Below, piece by piece: positions 26,820 through 36,153 of a DNA stretch of 64,000 nucleotides. Each line of letters begins with the position of its first letter. Position 1 is the first letter of the stretch. Under the pieces are notes generated by a model. That model was given only the letters and a program-made list of their open reading frames with translations. It did not search any database and was not told the DNA's origin. The translations under genes and the position numbers were made by a program. Source of the DNA: Gammaproteobacteria bacterium (GTDB lineage: Bacteria; Pseudomonadota; Gammaproteobacteria; JAUZRS01); contig JAUZSP010000003.1 of the NCBI GenBank assembly GCA_030949385.1, positions 186,001 to 250,000 of the forward strand. Direction: 5' to 3'.

Positions 26820-26842
26820 AAGGGCGGATATGGAATCCGCCC
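26816..26842 (-). terminator. Rho-independent terminator for the 26851-27363 gene
   Basis: Arms GGGCGGAT (26822-26829) and ATCCGCCC (26835-26842) with a 5-base loop. Read on the minus strand the stem is followed by TTTTATTG, a T-run as expected for the minus-strand gene. On the plus side no T-run follows the stem. Confidence 0.75.
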
Positions 26843-26850
26843 CTCCGGAA

Positions 26851-27363
26851 CTACAGATCAATCTGTAGACCCAAAGAAGCGTAACTGGTGTCGTTTTTCA
26901 GCACCGTCCACTCCAGCTCAAGCTGCGCCACACCGATGCCAATACCGATGCCTGCACCACTGGAAGCACCAGTGTCTGAAACACTGGTTGTACCACGAGT
27001 CACAGTCTGATTCACAAAACCGGTTTTCACTTTGAAGTAAAACGGGCCTGCTGTACGCAACGTCGCGTACACCGCGCTGCTTTCCACTTCCACGTCTTGA
27101 TTGTTGCTCACCCCAGGGCTCAAGGTACGGCTCAGCTCTCCCTCGACGGCCAAATCACCAATGACAATGCCCATAATTTCATAACCCACCAACAAACTGG
27201 CGTTGGTCGGTTGAGTGTCAATGCCGTTCAATAACACCGTCGTTGTATCGTCAAGGATCATACGGCCTGTTTTAGCACCAAAATAGAGGCCACCGGCAAA
27301 CAGTTGAGGGCTGATCAGCAGGCTTAACAGCAAAGCAAAATGGCGAAGGGATGGTTTGAACAT
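26851..27363 (-). CDS. Outer-membrane beta-barrel protein
   Basis: A 170-aa predicted outer-membrane protein. The start ATG at 27363 is preceded by GGAG and gives a signal peptide, FALLLSLLISPQLFAG. The mature part begins GLYFGAKTGRMI, has alternating polar/hydrophobic strands, a Gly-rich GASSGAGIGIGIGVAQLELE segment and closes with SYASLGLQIDL, as small OmpA/OmpX-like barrels do. A longer frame upstream is open but lacks a signal peptide. Function unknown; it has its own terminator. Confidence 0.75.
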   Translation of the reverse strand: MFKPSLRHFALLLSLLISPQLFAGGLYFGAKTGRMILDDTTTVLLNGIDTQPTNASLLVGYEIMGIVIGDLAVEGELSRTLSPGVSNNQDVEVESSAVYATLRTAGPFYFKVKTGFVNQTVTRGTTSVSDTGASSGAGIGIGIGVAQLELEWTVLKNDTSYASLGLQIDL

Positions 27364-27461
27364 GGTTTGATTCTCCAAGAATGTGGTTTTTGTGCTACCT
27401 ATTGTAGCGTTTTTGTCAAAAAAGGGCAGGGGGCGGTTCACATATTATGATTTAAACCCGC

Positions 27462-28835
27462 TCACTCGCCATAAACCAGTTTTGGCAGCCACGTTGCCAA
27501 CTGCGGCCAAAGCGCCAACAACATCAATGCGAATAATTGAATACCAATAAACGGAACCACCCCCCGATAAATCTGCGCAGTTTTCACCTCTGCAGGAGCC
27601 ACGCCACGCAAGTAGAACAGGGCAAAACCAAAAGGCGGGGTGAGGAAAGAGGTCTGCAAATTAATCGCAATCATAATCCCCAGCCAAACCGGATCAACGC
27701 CCATCGACAATAGAATCGGCCCAACAATGGGCACAATGACAAACGTGATCTCGATAAAGTCCAAGACAAAACCGAGCACAAACATCAGCAGCATCACCGC
27801 CAACATGGCGGAAAACAGACCACCAGGCAGATCACTGAGCAGACCATGAACCCACTCATCGCCACCAAAACCTCGAAACACCAAGGAAAAAATCGAGGCA
27901 CCAATCAAGATCATAAAGACCATGCTGGTGACTTTGCTGGTCTGCTGCACCACCTCTTTTAAGGTTGATAAACTCAGCTGACGATGCACCAAGGCCAATA
28001 ACATCGCCCCCATCGCCCCCACAGAGGCCGCTTCTGTGGGGGTAGCAAACCCGCCGATGATCGAACCCAAGACAGCAAAAATAAGCAACAACGGCGGCAG
28101 CAACACCCTTAGCGCCTGCAGCAGCAACGCTTGGCGTGATTCAGGCAACTCTTCTTTGGGCAGCGCAGGCATACTCTCTGGCTTGAGCTTGGCCATAAAA
28201 ATAATGTAAAGCAGATACAACCCTACCAGCATCAGCCCCGGGATCAACGCGCCCATAAAAAGATCACCCACAGAGACGGTTTTCGGCGAATAGACCCCCA
28301 TATCCAGTTGCGCTTGCTGATACGCTGAGGAGAGCACGTCACCCAACAAAACCAAAATAATCGACGGCGGAATGATCTGCCCCAAAGTACCCGAGGCACA
28401 AATGGCACCGGTAGCGATGGCCGGATCGTAACCTCGTTTCAACATCGTCGGCAGCGAGAGCAGCCCCATCGTCACCACCGTGGCACCAACGATGCCGGTA
28501 CTGGCCGCCAACAACATGCCGACCAAAATCACCGCGATGCCGATGCCGCCAGGACGGCTGCCAAACAGCATCCCCATCGTATCCAACAGGTTTTCAGCGA
28601 CCTTGGAACGTTCCAGCATCACCCCCATAAAGACAAACAGCGGCACCGCAATCAAGGTTTCATTGCTCATAATGCCAAACAGACGGTTGGGCAGCGCCGT
28701 CAAAAAATCACCATCAAAACTGCCTGTCAGAGTGCCGATGGCAGCAAAAATCAACGCCGTGCCGCCCAAGGTAAACGCCACCGGATAACCGGCCAATAAC
28801 ACCACAATCAGGGTCAAAAAAAGCAACAGAGCCAT
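27462..28835 (-). CDS. dctM: TRAP transporter large permease (DctM-like)
   Basis: A 457-aa membrane protein of the DctM family, about 12-13 membrane segments, which forms the main ion-coupled channel of tripartite ATP-independent periplasmic transporters. Motifs: VPLFVFMGVMLERSKVAENL, GILGATVV-like GIVGATVVTMGLLSLPTML and PATGAI-type DPAIATGAICASGTLGQIIP. Its start lies one base inside the end of dctQ. A periplasmic binding protein (DctP) gene is missing from this locus. The adjacent thrB is probably unrelated in function. Substrate cannot be inferred. Confidence 0.93.
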   Translation of the reverse strand: MALLLFLTLIVVLLAGYPVAFTLGGTALIFAAIGTLTGSFDGDFLTALPNRLFGIMSNETLIAVPLFVFMGVMLERSKVAENLLDTMGMLFGSRPGGIGIAVILVGMLLAASTGIVGATVVTMGLLSLPTMLKRGYDPAIATGAICASGTLGQIIPPSIILVLLGDVLSSAYQQAQLDMGVYSPKTVSVGDLFMGALIPGLMLVGLYLLYIIFMAKLKPESMPALPKEELPESRQALLLQALRVLLPPLLLIFAVLGSIIGGFATPTEAASVGAMGAMLLALVHRQLSLSTLKEVVQQTSKVTSMVFMILIGASIFSLVFRGFGGDEWVHGLLSDLPGGLFSAMLAVMLLMFVLGFVLDFIEITFVIVPIVGPILLSMGVDPVWLGIMIAINLQTSFLTPPFGFALFYLRGVAPAEVKTAQIYRGVVPFIGIQLFALMLLALWPQLATWLPKLVYGE

Positions 28836-29347
28836 TAGGATTTTTTCCCAGCCAGCAACGGCAAACGACGGGCAATGTCCGCCGAACCTTGCACAATCAA
28901 TAAAATCGCCATTACTGGAATGGCCGTTTTTAAAGCAAACACCAGCGGCAAACCTCCCGCCTCACGCGAGCCTTCCAACAACGCCCAAGAATTGCCTACA
29001 TACGTCCAACTGAGCCAGAGAATAAACAGGCTCATGGGAAACAGCAGTAACAACGTACCGATCAAATCCACCCAAGCTCGGCCTCTAAGGGACAATTTTT
29101 GATAAACGATGTCCACCCGCACATGGCCGTCCAATTTAAGCGTATACGCACTGGCCAACAGGAAGAGCAGGGCGTGCATATACACCACCGACTCCTGCAT
29201 GGAGATCCAACCGAGATTAAAGCCGTAGCGCAGCACCACAATCAAAAAGGTCACCAGCACCATCAACAGACTCAACCACGAGACCCACTGGCCACAGGTT
29301 TCAGTAATCTCCTCACAGAGGTCAATAAACGCCACTCTAGTCATCAT
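28835..29347 (-). CDS. dctQ: TRAP transporter small permease (DctQ-like)
   Basis: A 170-aa protein with four predicted membrane segments: WLSLLMVLVTFLIVVL, MHALLFLLASAYTL, LIGTLLLLFPMSLFILWL and TAIPVMAILLIVQGSADI. The pattern MQESVVYMHALLFLLASAYT then DGHVRVDIVYQ is typical of the small TRAP permease subunit, which pairs with DctM. It is preceded on the same strand by thrB with an 11-nt overlap, so the two are probably cotranscribed. Confidence 0.9.
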   Translation of the reverse strand: MMTRVAFIDLCEEITETCGQWVSWLSLLMVLVTFLIVVLRYGFNLGWISMQESVVYMHALLFLLASAYTLKLDGHVRVDIVYQKLSLRGRAWVDLIGTLLLLFPMSLFILWLSWTYVGNSWALLEGSREAGGLPLVFALKTAIPVMAILLIVQGSADIARRLPLLAGKKS

Positions 29348-30290
29348 AAAGCCGCCTCAAAGCAATCGGATGCCGTTGGCGATGCAAAAACAGACAGCGA
29401 TACTCTTCAGGGTCTTTATCACAAGTCAATTCTGACGCTTGACGGAAGTGTTGATTCAATAACCGCGAAAGCCAAAAACGCAGAGCAGACAGCTCACACA
29501 TACGAGGCCAAACACGATGTTCAGACTCGCTAAACGGACGCAGACCTTGATACGCACTCATAAACGCCCGACTCAGCGGCAGATCCAACGAACCATCAGG
29601 CCGACTGCACCAGTCGTTCAATACCACCGCGACATCAAAAAGCAGCGGGCTATGAACGGCGCTGTTAAAGTCGATAATGCCACTGAGTTGATCGCCCTCA
29701 AACAGCACGTTGTCGCGGAACAGGTCGCTGTGCAGCGCCCCCTGCGGCAGATCCAAAGCAACATCATCTTGGTAACGCCGCACCAACTGTTGCAACGTGT
29801 GCAACGTCTCTGGATCCAACTTATCGTGCAATTTTTGCAGGCTCTGCTGCCGCCAGAGATGAGCGTCCAGCTTTGGCTCACTCAATGGAAACGTTTGACT
29901 GGCGTGATGCACCTTGGCCAAAGCCGTGCCTAACTGTTGGCAATGCTGAACCTTTGGGGAGAAAACACTTTGACCGACAATACGCTGACTGAGCACCGTT
30001 GCTTTACCCAAAAAATCCCGCTGCAATCGGCCATCTTTGGCAGCAAGAGGGTAAGAAACAGCCAAGCCTTTGGCGGCTAAAAAAGCACCTAACTGAACAC
30101 TGAAATTGATCTCGTCTGCAGAGTGTTTTTCATACAGAGTGAGGACAAAAGCACCTTCAGTTGTATTAACAAAATAATTGCTGTTTTCGATCCCAGCACT
30201 GATGCCCTCAAAGTTAATCAGAGACCCCAGATTAAACTGGCACAAAAAAATTTGCAGCTGCTCGGAGCTGACGGAAGTAAAAACGGACAT
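29337..30290 (-). CDS. thrB: Homoserine kinase, APH-fold type
   Basis: Phosphorylates homoserine in threonine synthesis. The 317-aa protein is of the aminoglycoside-phosphotransferase-like ThrB group found in Pseudomonas, not the GHMP type of E. coli. Motifs: GIENSNYFVNTTEGAFVLTL (ATP-binding lobe), the catalytic loop HSDLFRDNVLFEGDQ and the metal-binding GIIDFNSA. A DUF2782-type gene lies upstream, as is common for this thrB group, but here it is frameshifted. Confidence 0.93.
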   Translation of the reverse strand: MSVFTSVSSEQLQIFLCQFNLGSLINFEGISAGIENSNYFVNTTEGAFVLTLYEKHSADEINFSVQLGAFLAAKGLAVSYPLAAKDGRLQRDFLGKATVLSQRIVGQSVFSPKVQHCQQLGTALAKVHHASQTFPLSEPKLDAHLWRQQSLQKLHDKLDPETLHTLQQLVRRYQDDVALDLPQGALHSDLFRDNVLFEGDQLSGIIDFNSAVHSPLLFDVAVVLNDWCSRPDGSLDLPLSRAFMSAYQGLRPFSESEHRVWPRMCELSALRFWLSRLLNQHFRQASELTCDKDPEEYRCLFLHRQRHPIALRRLYDD

Positions 30291-30344
30291 GACTCACTCA
30301 AATTAAGATTTATCAACCTAATGGTCGAACAAAAGTGAGGGAGT

Positions 30345-30616
30345 TTACCATCGAATCAGAACCCATTGCGGGACTTGAAAATTTTCATCCAGCTCAAAGC
30401 GTTTGGTTTCCAGATCACCGTCACCATCACGGTCAATCAAATAATACGCTGGCCCTATGTTTGGAGTGATTTTCAGCATATAAAGTTGGTTGTTAACCCG
30501 ATACTCTTCAATACTGTCTTCACTGCCTAGGCCTAATCACAATCTCCGCTTCAGGCAGAGACCGCCGACACAACGGAACAGAAACAAAACAGCGCTAATA
30601 AAGACCCTGCTTTCAT
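30345..30616 (-). pseudogene. DUF2782 family protein, doubly frameshifted
   Basis: No single open frame spans this gene, but three consecutive segments reconstruct a DUF2782 protein. Frame one from the ATG at 30616 gives a signal peptide, MKAGSLLALFCFCSVVSAVS. A +1 shift gives LPEAEIVIRP, and a second +1 shift gives EDSIEEYRVNNQLYMLKITP, GPAYYLIDRDGDGDLETKRF and the ending VPQWVLIRW then stop. A strong ribosome site (GAGGAGG) precedes the ATG. DUF2782 genes usually sit just upstream of thrB of this type, as here. Two separate one-base changes in such a short gene suggest decay or sequence errors. Confidence 0.85.
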
Positions 30617-30767
30617 GACACCTCCTCGCTCTTAAAATTCGTACCTACCCTATACCTTTCTCTTTAAAGGTAGCACTGAATTTAACAAATACGTTTAACC
30701 GCTTCGCTGCTGCGACGTCCGTTTAACATTATCCACCGTCATCCACAGAGTTATCCACAATGCGCTC
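30617..30767. promoter_or_regulatory. Intergenic region with DnaA-box-like sites downstream of mnmE
   Basis: No gene is seen. Three 9-mer-like sites cluster within 30 bp: TTATCCACC (30729-30737), TCATCCACA (30739-30747) and the perfect DnaA box TTATCCACA (30751-30759), just past the end of mnmE. In related genomes mnmG follows mnmE; it is absent here. Confidence 0.6.
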
Positions 30768-32117
30768 TTATTTACCGATGCAAAAACTGGAAAAAATACG
30801 ACCCAAAAGATCATCACTGCTAAATTCTCCTGTAATTTCATTGAGATAGCGCTGTGCTAACAACAACTCCTCGGCAGCCAACTCACCCGCACCTTGCTCA
30901 CGCAGCACCTGCTCTGCAGCGTCGATGGCCTCTTGAGCCAGCCTCAATGCATCAAGATGACGGCGACGCGCAATAAAACGTCCTTCACCGCTCTGCTGAT
31001 AACCCATACAGGACTTGAGATGCTCTCTTAGCAACTCAATACCCACATCCGCTTTGGCGGAGAGCCAGATCTCCGTACCGGTCTCACTCTGCTTAATCTC
31101 CGTCGAACGACCACTGAGGTCAATTTTATTGTGGATTCGATCTCGAGGAATGTCAGAAGGCAGAGAGTCCAATAACTGCTGCACCTCCGCACTTAAACCC
31201 ACCTCATCGTCGATCAACACCAAAATACGATCTGCTTTATCAATCTCAGCACGAGCACGGCGAATGCCTTCTTTTTCAACCAGATCATCGGTCTCACGCA
31301 AACCAGCGGTATCAATCACATGCAATGGCAAACCATCAAGATGAATCTGCTCGCGCAACACATCTCGCGTGGTACCGGCAATATCGGTCACAATGGCCGC
31401 TTCGTGGCCTGCCAAACGGTTTAACAAACTTGACTTGCCCACATTAGGCCGACCGACGATCACCACCGACATGCCTTCTTTGAGCAACTGCCCCTGACGC
31501 GCCGAGCGTTGCACATCCAGCAACGCCTTTTTCAGCTCATCTAATTGCTGATAAATCGTCGCATCAGCAAGAAAATCGATCTCCTCTTCGGGAAAATCCA
31601 AAGCCGCTTCAACGTAAATACGCAGATGAATCAAACGCTCAAGCAACTCCTTCACCAGCAGGGAAAACGCGCCTTGCATGGAACTCAGGGCAGCTCGCGC
31701 CGCCTGCTCACTGCCACTTTCAATCAGATCAGAGACCGCTTCCGCTTGTGCCAGATCCATTTTGCCATTGAGAAACGCACGCTCGGTGAATTCTCCAGGA
31801 CGCGCCACTCGAACTCCAAGGGCAAGAATCCGTTTTAGCAACATATCCATCACCACTGGCCCACCGTGTCCCTGCAACTCTAAAACATCTTCTCCGGTGT
31901 AGGAGTGGGGCGCGACAAACCGAATCGCCAAACCATGATCAATGTGCGTCCCATCTTGCTCTAAAAAGGGCAGATAAGTTGCCAAACGCGGAGAGGGAAG
32001 TTGACCAACTAATTCGCGCGCAATCTCAGCAACTCTGCCACCAGAAACACGCACCACACCGATGCCGCCACGACCTGGCGCGGTGGCCAATGCTGCAATG
32101 GTGTCATTGTCGCTCAA
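30768..32117 (-). CDS. mnmE: tRNA uridine-5-carboxymethylaminomethyl(34) synthesis GTPase MnmE
   Basis: With MnmG it makes the cmnm5U34 wobble modification in several tRNAs. The 449-aa protein shows the N-terminal folate-binding fold ([20 protein letters not shown]), the G-domain in order: [40 protein letters not shown], and the C-terminal catalytic FCIGK. It is upstream of the partly broken thrB locus and downstream of yidC on the same strand; mnmG is not in the window. Confidence 0.97.
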   Translation of the reverse strand: MSDNDTIAALATAPGRGGIGVVRVSGGRVAEIARELVGQLPSPRLATYLPFLEQDGTHIDHGLAIRFVAPHSYTGEDVLELQGHGGPVVMDMLLKRILALGVRVARPGEFTERAFLNGKMDLAQAEAVSDLIESGSEQAARAALSSMQGAFSLLVKELLERLIHLRIYVEAALDFPEEEIDFLADATIYQQLDELKKALLDVQRSARQGQLLKEGMSVVIVGRPNVGKSSLLNRLAGHEAAIVTDIAGTTRDVLREQIHLDGLPLHVIDTAGLRETDDLVEKEGIRRARAEIDKADRILVLIDDEVGLSAEVQQLLDSLPSDIPRDRIHNKIDLSGRSTEIKQSETGTEIWLSAKADVGIELLREHLKSCMGYQQSGEGRFIARRRHLDALRLAQEAIDAAEQVLREQGAGELAAEELLLAQRYLNEITGEFSSDDLLGRIFSSFCIGK

Positions 32118-32129
32118 AATAAAAAACGC

Positions 32130-33806
32130 TTATTTTTTCTTTTCACCAGCCAGCACATGGCGCGTGATGTACCACTGTTGAGCAATGGAGAGTAGGTTGT
32201 TTACCGCCCAATACAGCACCAGACCTGAAGGGAAGAAGGCAAAGAAAAAGGTGAAGGCTACCGGCATGATCATAAAGATTTTCTGCTGCACTGGATCAAT
32301 CGGCGCTGGATTGAGTTTTTGCTGAACAAACATACTCACACCCATAATCAACGGCAGAACGAAGTAGGGATCTTTCGCCGAGAGATCCGTCACCCAGAGC
32401 ATAAAGGGCGCTTGGCGCATCTCAACACTTTCTAATAACACCCAGTAGAGAGCAATGAAAACGGGGATCTGCACCAACATCGGCAGACAACCACCCAGTG
32501 GATTGATCTTCTCTTTACGATAAAGATCCATGGTTGCCTGACCCATCTTCTGCCGATCATCACCGTGACGCTCCTTAAGCGCCTGCAATTTGGGTTGCAG
32601 GCGGCGCATATTGGCCATCGAACGGTAACTGGCTTCCGACAATTTGTAGAAGATCAGCTTAATGATCAAGGTAACGAAGATGATGGCCCAACCCCAGTTA
32701 CCCAAGAAGCTGTGCAGCCATTTCAATAGCCAGAAAATCGGCTGGGCAATAATGGTCAAGATACCGTAATCAACGGTCAACTTGAGACTCTCCTGAATTG
32801 CTTCCAGACGCGCCTGATCTTTCGGCCCGACAAAGAGCTGAGAACTCAAATTAACACTGTCGTTAGGCGCAACTTCTACTGCGGCTGAATACAACCCCAT
32901 CACGTAACGTTTACCAAAATTGCTCTGCACCACCTTGGTGTAAAAGGTGTTCTCTTCATCGACAGCAGGAACCCAAGAAGCGAGGAAATAGTGCTGAATC
33001 ATCGCCGCCCAACCGCCTTTAAAACTGCGATTGAGATCGGCCTCTTCCATATCGGAGAAATCAATCTTCTCGTATTTTTCTGCCTCGCTGTACAACACCC
33101 CACCAATGTAGGTGTAAATAAACGCGGGCTGCTCATCTTCACCGACAAATTTACGCTGCAATTGACGATATTGACGACCCCGCCACGGCTGATCAGAGCC
33201 GTTTTTCAGCTGATATTCCACATCAATCAGATAGCTATTTCGATGAAAGACGTAGGTTTTGATCACCTCCACACCGTTATCACCACTCCAATAAAGTGGC
33301 ACTCGCAACTCATCTTTGCCCTCTTCTAGACGAAACTCAGAAGCCTTAACCTGAAACAGAGCGTGATGGGTAGGCGCATCCCCTTTTGCTGCCTGTAGAC
33401 CAGACTGCGCGATGAAAAAGCTACCCGAACGATCATCCATCAACTGAAACGGCACATCAGGCTGATCAGGAGAAATGGGGTACTCTGACAACAGCACCTG
33501 ATTGATACCGCCACCTTGGCTGTCAATAATTATCTGAAAGGTGTCTGTGTAAACAGCAATACGCTGCCCTTTGCTCACCACCTCTTCTTGCGCCACCCCA
33601 CCTTTCATTGAAGGTACCGACTTGGACTGCAAGGCCGCCTGAGGAATATCATTAGCAACGGAATCGGTTTGACCCATTGGAGAGATACGAGTGCTGCTTT
33701 GAACCGCAGTTTGGCGATCAACGCCATAATCCATCTGCCAATTTTGATAAATTAACAGCAAAAGAAAACCTAAACCGGCAAAAAGAAAAAGGCGCTGATT
33801 ATCCAT
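32130..33806 (-). CDS. yidC: Membrane protein insertase YidC
   Basis: Inserts and folds inner-membrane proteins, alone or with SecYEG. The 558-aa protein starts MDNQRLFLFAGLGFLLLLIY (start chosen at 33806; the longer upstream frame would overlap yidD), has a large periplasmic beta-sandwich domain, and the conserved C-terminal membrane core with NWGWAIIFVTLIIKLIFY, MRRLQPKLQALKERHGDD and GGCLPMLVQIPVFIALYWVL. Gene order with yidD, rnpA and rpmH is canonical. Confidence 0.97.
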   Translation of the reverse strand: MDNQRLFLFAGLGFLLLLIYQNWQMDYGVDRQTAVQSSTRISPMGQTDSVANDIPQAALQSKSVPSMKGGVAQEEVVSKGQRIAVYTDTFQIIIDSQGGGINQVLLSEYPISPDQPDVPFQLMDDRSGSFFIAQSGLQAAKGDAPTHHALFQVKASEFRLEEGKDELRVPLYWSGDNGVEVIKTYVFHRNSYLIDVEYQLKNGSDQPWRGRQYRQLQRKFVGEDEQPAFIYTYIGGVLYSEAEKYEKIDFSDMEEADLNRSFKGGWAAMIQHYFLASWVPAVDEENTFYTKVVQSNFGKRYVMGLYSAAVEVAPNDSVNLSSQLFVGPKDQARLEAIQESLKLTVDYGILTIIAQPIFWLLKWLHSFLGNWGWAIIFVTLIIKLIFYKLSEASYRSMANMRRLQPKLQALKERHGDDRQKMGQATMDLYRKEKINPLGGCLPMLVQIPVFIALYWVLLESVEMRQAPFMLWVTDLSAKDPYFVLPLIMGVSMFVQQKLNPAPIDPVQQKIFMIMPVAFTFFFAFFPSGLVLYWAVNNLLSIAQQWYITRHVLAGEKKK

Positions 33807-33826
33807 GAGTCTGTAAAGGTTCCCAT

Positions 33827-34054
33827 CTAATGTTTGTGAGGTTTTTCGGGCACAGGATCGTAACCACTGCTTCCCCAAGGGTGACAACGAAAAATACGTT
33901 TTAAAGCCAGCCAAGAGCCACGCGCACTGCCAAAACGCTGAATCGAGACAAAAGTGTATTCAGAACAACTTGGAATGTGGCGACAACGATTACCCAAGTA
34001 AGGACTGATCCCATATTGGTAAAAACGCACCAGCGCTAAGAGGATTTTTCGCAC
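33827..34054 (-). CDS. yidD: Membrane protein insertion efficiency factor YidD
   Basis: A 75-aa protein with the family signature [20 protein letters not shown], with the three conserved Cys in the [10 protein letters not shown] and FRCHPWG parts. It helps YidC-dependent insertion. It overlaps rnpA by 19 nt at its start and precedes yidC by 20 nt, in the standard arrangement. Confidence 0.95.
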   Translation of the reverse strand: MRKILLALVRFYQYGISPYLGNRCRHIPSCSEYTFVSIQRFGSARGSWLALKRIFRCHPWGSSGYDPVPEKPHKH

Positions 34055-34440
34055 TGTTTTTTTAACTGCTTACACAGATAAATCCATTGGCGATCAATGC
34101 TCTTTCTTAGCTCCGATTTATCGGCATCCGCAGCCGCCCGCTTAGCCATGACTACAATATCCAGGTGTTCAATCTGCGCTTGGTTCAGGCGAAAACTCTC
34201 ACGCACAATACGTTTGATGCGATTTCGACCCTTAGCATGGCGCACATTTTTTTTGGCAATAGCCAAACCCAATCGAGAAGGCTGTTCTCCGTTGACACGT
34301 GCTAAAACAGTAAGCAGGCGATCACCAGCACGAATGGGTTGCTGAAATACGTTTTTGTAATCTTCTGGTGTTAACAGCCTCACCGAACGAGGAAAAGCCT
34401 CGTTCGGTGAGGCTGCACCACCATCGTGCTGATTAAGCAC
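34036..34440 (-). CDS. rnpA: Ribonuclease P protein component
   Basis: Binds the RNase P RNA and helps tRNA 5'-leader cleavage. The 134-aa product contains [40 protein letters not shown] and [20 protein letters not shown], the RNR core. The start used is GTG 34440, overlapping the rpmH stop by eight bases, but a shorter start is possible. The 5' coding region contains a perfect 15-bp inverted repeat, which is unusual. Confidence 0.94.
   Translation of the reverse strand: MLNQHDGGAASPNEAFPRSVRLLTPEDYKNVFQQPIRAGDRLLTVLARVNGEQPSRLGLAIAKKNVRHAKGRNRIKRIVRESFRLNQAQIEHLDIVVMAKRAAADADKSELRKSIDRQWIYLCKQLKKQCEKSS
34378..34412 (-). repeat. 15-bp perfect hairpin in the 5' coding region of rnpA
   Basis: Arms CCTCACCGAACGAGG and CCTCGTTCGGTGAGG are complementary at every base around a 5-base loop (AAAAG). 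The stem falls in codons 10-21 of rnpA, about 35 bases from its start and 25 bases from the rpmH stop. A very stable structure here would sit where ribosomes load on rnpA or where transcription leaves rpmH, so it may hold rnpA expression below that of rpmH. Confidence 0.9.
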
Positions 34441-34567
34441 TCAGACGAGCACGACCCTTAGCACGACGGGCTCTTAAGACAGCGCGACCACCACGGGTGG
34501 CCATGCGAGCACGGAAACCGTGAGTACGTTTACGACGCAGGGTGCTGGGTTGGAATGTTCTTTTCAT
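34433..34567 (-). CDS. rpmH: 50S ribosomal protein L34
   Basis: A 44-aa basic protein beginning [20 protein letters not shown] and ending in a run of Lys/Arg/Ala ([10 protein letters not shown]), identical in layout to bacterial L34. A small ribosomal gene that starts the left-hand transcription unit rpmH-rnpA-yidD-yidC-mnmE, divergent from dnaA. Confidence 0.97.
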   Translation of the reverse strand: MKRTFQPSTLRRKRTHGFRARMATRGGRAVLRARRAKGRARLSA

Positions 34568-34636
34568 GGCTATGACCTCAATTTGAAAAACAGCAACGGC
34601 CACGACGTTCTATCAGCGGCAACTGCAAAACGGCGA

Positions 34637-34666
34637 AACGTACATTCAAACACCCCCAGTTGTCAA
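34637..34666 (-). promoter_or_regulatory. Candidate sigma-70 promoter for rpmH
   Basis: On the minus strand TTGACA (34666-34661) and TACGTT (34642-34637) lie 18 bases apart, about 70 bases before the rpmH start. The -35 is a perfect match and the -10 is weak. It would serve the rpmH-rnpA-yidD-yidC-mnmE unit. Confidence 0.5.
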
Positions 34667-34674
34667 TCAATTAC

Positions 34675-34717
34675 TTATCCGTAGATCTCATTTTCTCCCC
34701 ATCGTACCTGTGGATAA
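34675..34717. promoter_or_regulatory. DnaA-box sites upstream of dnaA
   Basis: TTATCCGTA (34675-34683, one mismatch to the consensus box) and TGTGGATAA (34709-34717, the perfect box on the minus strand) lie between rpmH and dnaA. They probably mediate DnaA autoregulation and may add to the origin. Confidence 0.75.
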
Positions 34718-34782
34718 CTTTTTTAAACAACGTTAAACTGCGCCGCTGAGCCCGTTATTAACCCTTAACTAGGAGTGATGTT

Positions 34783-36153
34783 GTGAGCACATCTCTGTGG
34801 AACCGTTGTCTCTTGTTATTAGAGACCGAACTGGATGAGCAACAACTCAACACCTGGATTCGCCCTTTACAAGCAGAGCTAAAGGATGGCTGCCTGCATC
34901 TTTTTACCCCAAATCGTTTTGTTCAAGATTGGGTGAGAAATAATTACCTAGAAAACATAGAACGTATTATTGCTCAACTGGATCAAAACAACGTTGTTGT
35001 GATGCTGGAAGTCGGGGTTAACAAACAACCGACAGCCACCACTGTTATTGAAAAACCAAAAGCACCTGCTGAAAAACCCAGCCAAGAACATATCAATTTT
35101 CTCAAAAAAGACAACTCTCCTTTACAACCAATAGAAAGCAATTTAAACCCTATTTTTACCTTTGAAACCTTTGTTGAAGGTAAATCCAACCAGCTTGGCA
35201 GAGCAGCCTCTTTGCAAATCTCAGATAATCCAGGTTCAGCTTACAATCCTCTGTTTATTTACGGTGGAGTCGGGTTGGGTAAAACCCATTTGATGCATGC
35301 GGTAGGCAATAGCATATTGCAAAAAAACCCAGCAGCACGTGTGCTTTATCTGCATTCAGAACGCTTTGTGGCTGATATGATCAAGGGTCTACAACGCAAT
35401 ACAATGAACGCCTTTAAACGCTACTATCGATCCTTAGATGCTCTGTTGGTAGATGACATTCAGTTTTTTGCCGGAAAAGAGCGCTCACAAGAAGAATTTT
35501 TTCATACCTTTAACGCGCTTTTAGAGGGCAAGCAACAGATTATTCTTACTTGTGATCGTTATCCCAAAGAGGTTAATGGTCTTGAGGAGAGGCTCAAATC
35601 TCGCTTTGGCTGGGGTTTGACGGTTGCCATCGAACCTCCTGAACTGGAAACCCGCGTCGCAATTTTGAAAAACAAAGCGGAGCAAAATCACATTGACCTA
35701 CCCAGCGATGTGGCTTTTTTCATCGCCAAGGGTATACGTTCTAATGTTCGAGAGCTTGAAGGCGCATTACGACGAGTGGTTGCAAATGCCCAGTTTACTG
35801 GTCGCGCCATTACCCAAGCTTTTGCTGAAGAGGCGCTTGGAGATTTAATATCTTTACAAAACAAATTGGTAACCATTGAAAATATTCAGAAGACCGTAGC
35901 AGAATACTATAAGATCCGAGTGGCAGATCTGCTCTCCAAACGTCGCACTCGTTCCATTACTCGACCACGCCAAATTGCCATGAGTCTTGCGAAAATATTA
36001 ACCAGCCACAGCCTTCCTGAAATCGGTAATGCGTTTGGAGGTAGGGATCATACAACTGTACTTCATGCCTGTAGAAAAGTGGAAGAACTCAAGCAGAGTG
36101 ATGCCTCTATAGCGGAAGATTATATTAATTTAAATCGTATTTTAGCCTGTTGA
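34783..36153 (+). CDS. dnaA: Chromosomal replication initiator protein DnaA
   Basis: ATP-dependent initiator that binds DnaA boxes and melts oriC. The 456-aa protein starts at GTG 34783 behind AGGAG (the ATG five bases upstream is out of frame). Domain [24 protein letters not shown]+ Walker [15 protein letters not shown], Walker [13 protein letters not shown], then [17 protein letters not shown]; domain [22 protein letters not shown], which contacts the 9-mer. Followed by an origin-like region, dnaN and recF. Confidence 0.98.
   Translation: MSTSLWNRCLLLLETELDEQQLNTWIRPLQAELKDGCLHLFTPNRFVQDWVRNNYLENIERIIAQLDQNNVVVMLEVGVNKQPTATTVIEKPKAPAEKPSQEHINFLKKDNSPLQPIESNLNPIFTFETFVEGKSNQLGRAASLQISDNPGSAYNPLFIYGGVGLGKTHLMHAVGNSILQKNPAARVLYLHSERFVADMIKGLQRNTMNAFKRYYRSLDALLVDDIQFFAGKERSQEEFFHTFNALLEGKQQIILTCDRYPKEVNGLEERLKSRFGWGLTVAIEPPELETRVAILKNKAEQNHIDLPSDVAFFIAKGIRSNVRELEGALRRVVANAQFTGRAITQAFAEEALGDLISLQNKLVTIENIQKTVAEYYKIRVADLLSKRRTRSITRPRQIAMSLAKILTSHSLPEIGNAFGGRDHTTVLHACRKVEELKQSDASIAEDYINLNRILAC

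Noticed and set aside
28480-28788. Plus-strand open frame opposite the TRAP permease
   Set aside because: Antisense shadow of dctM with low-complexity Pro/Met composition and no motif.
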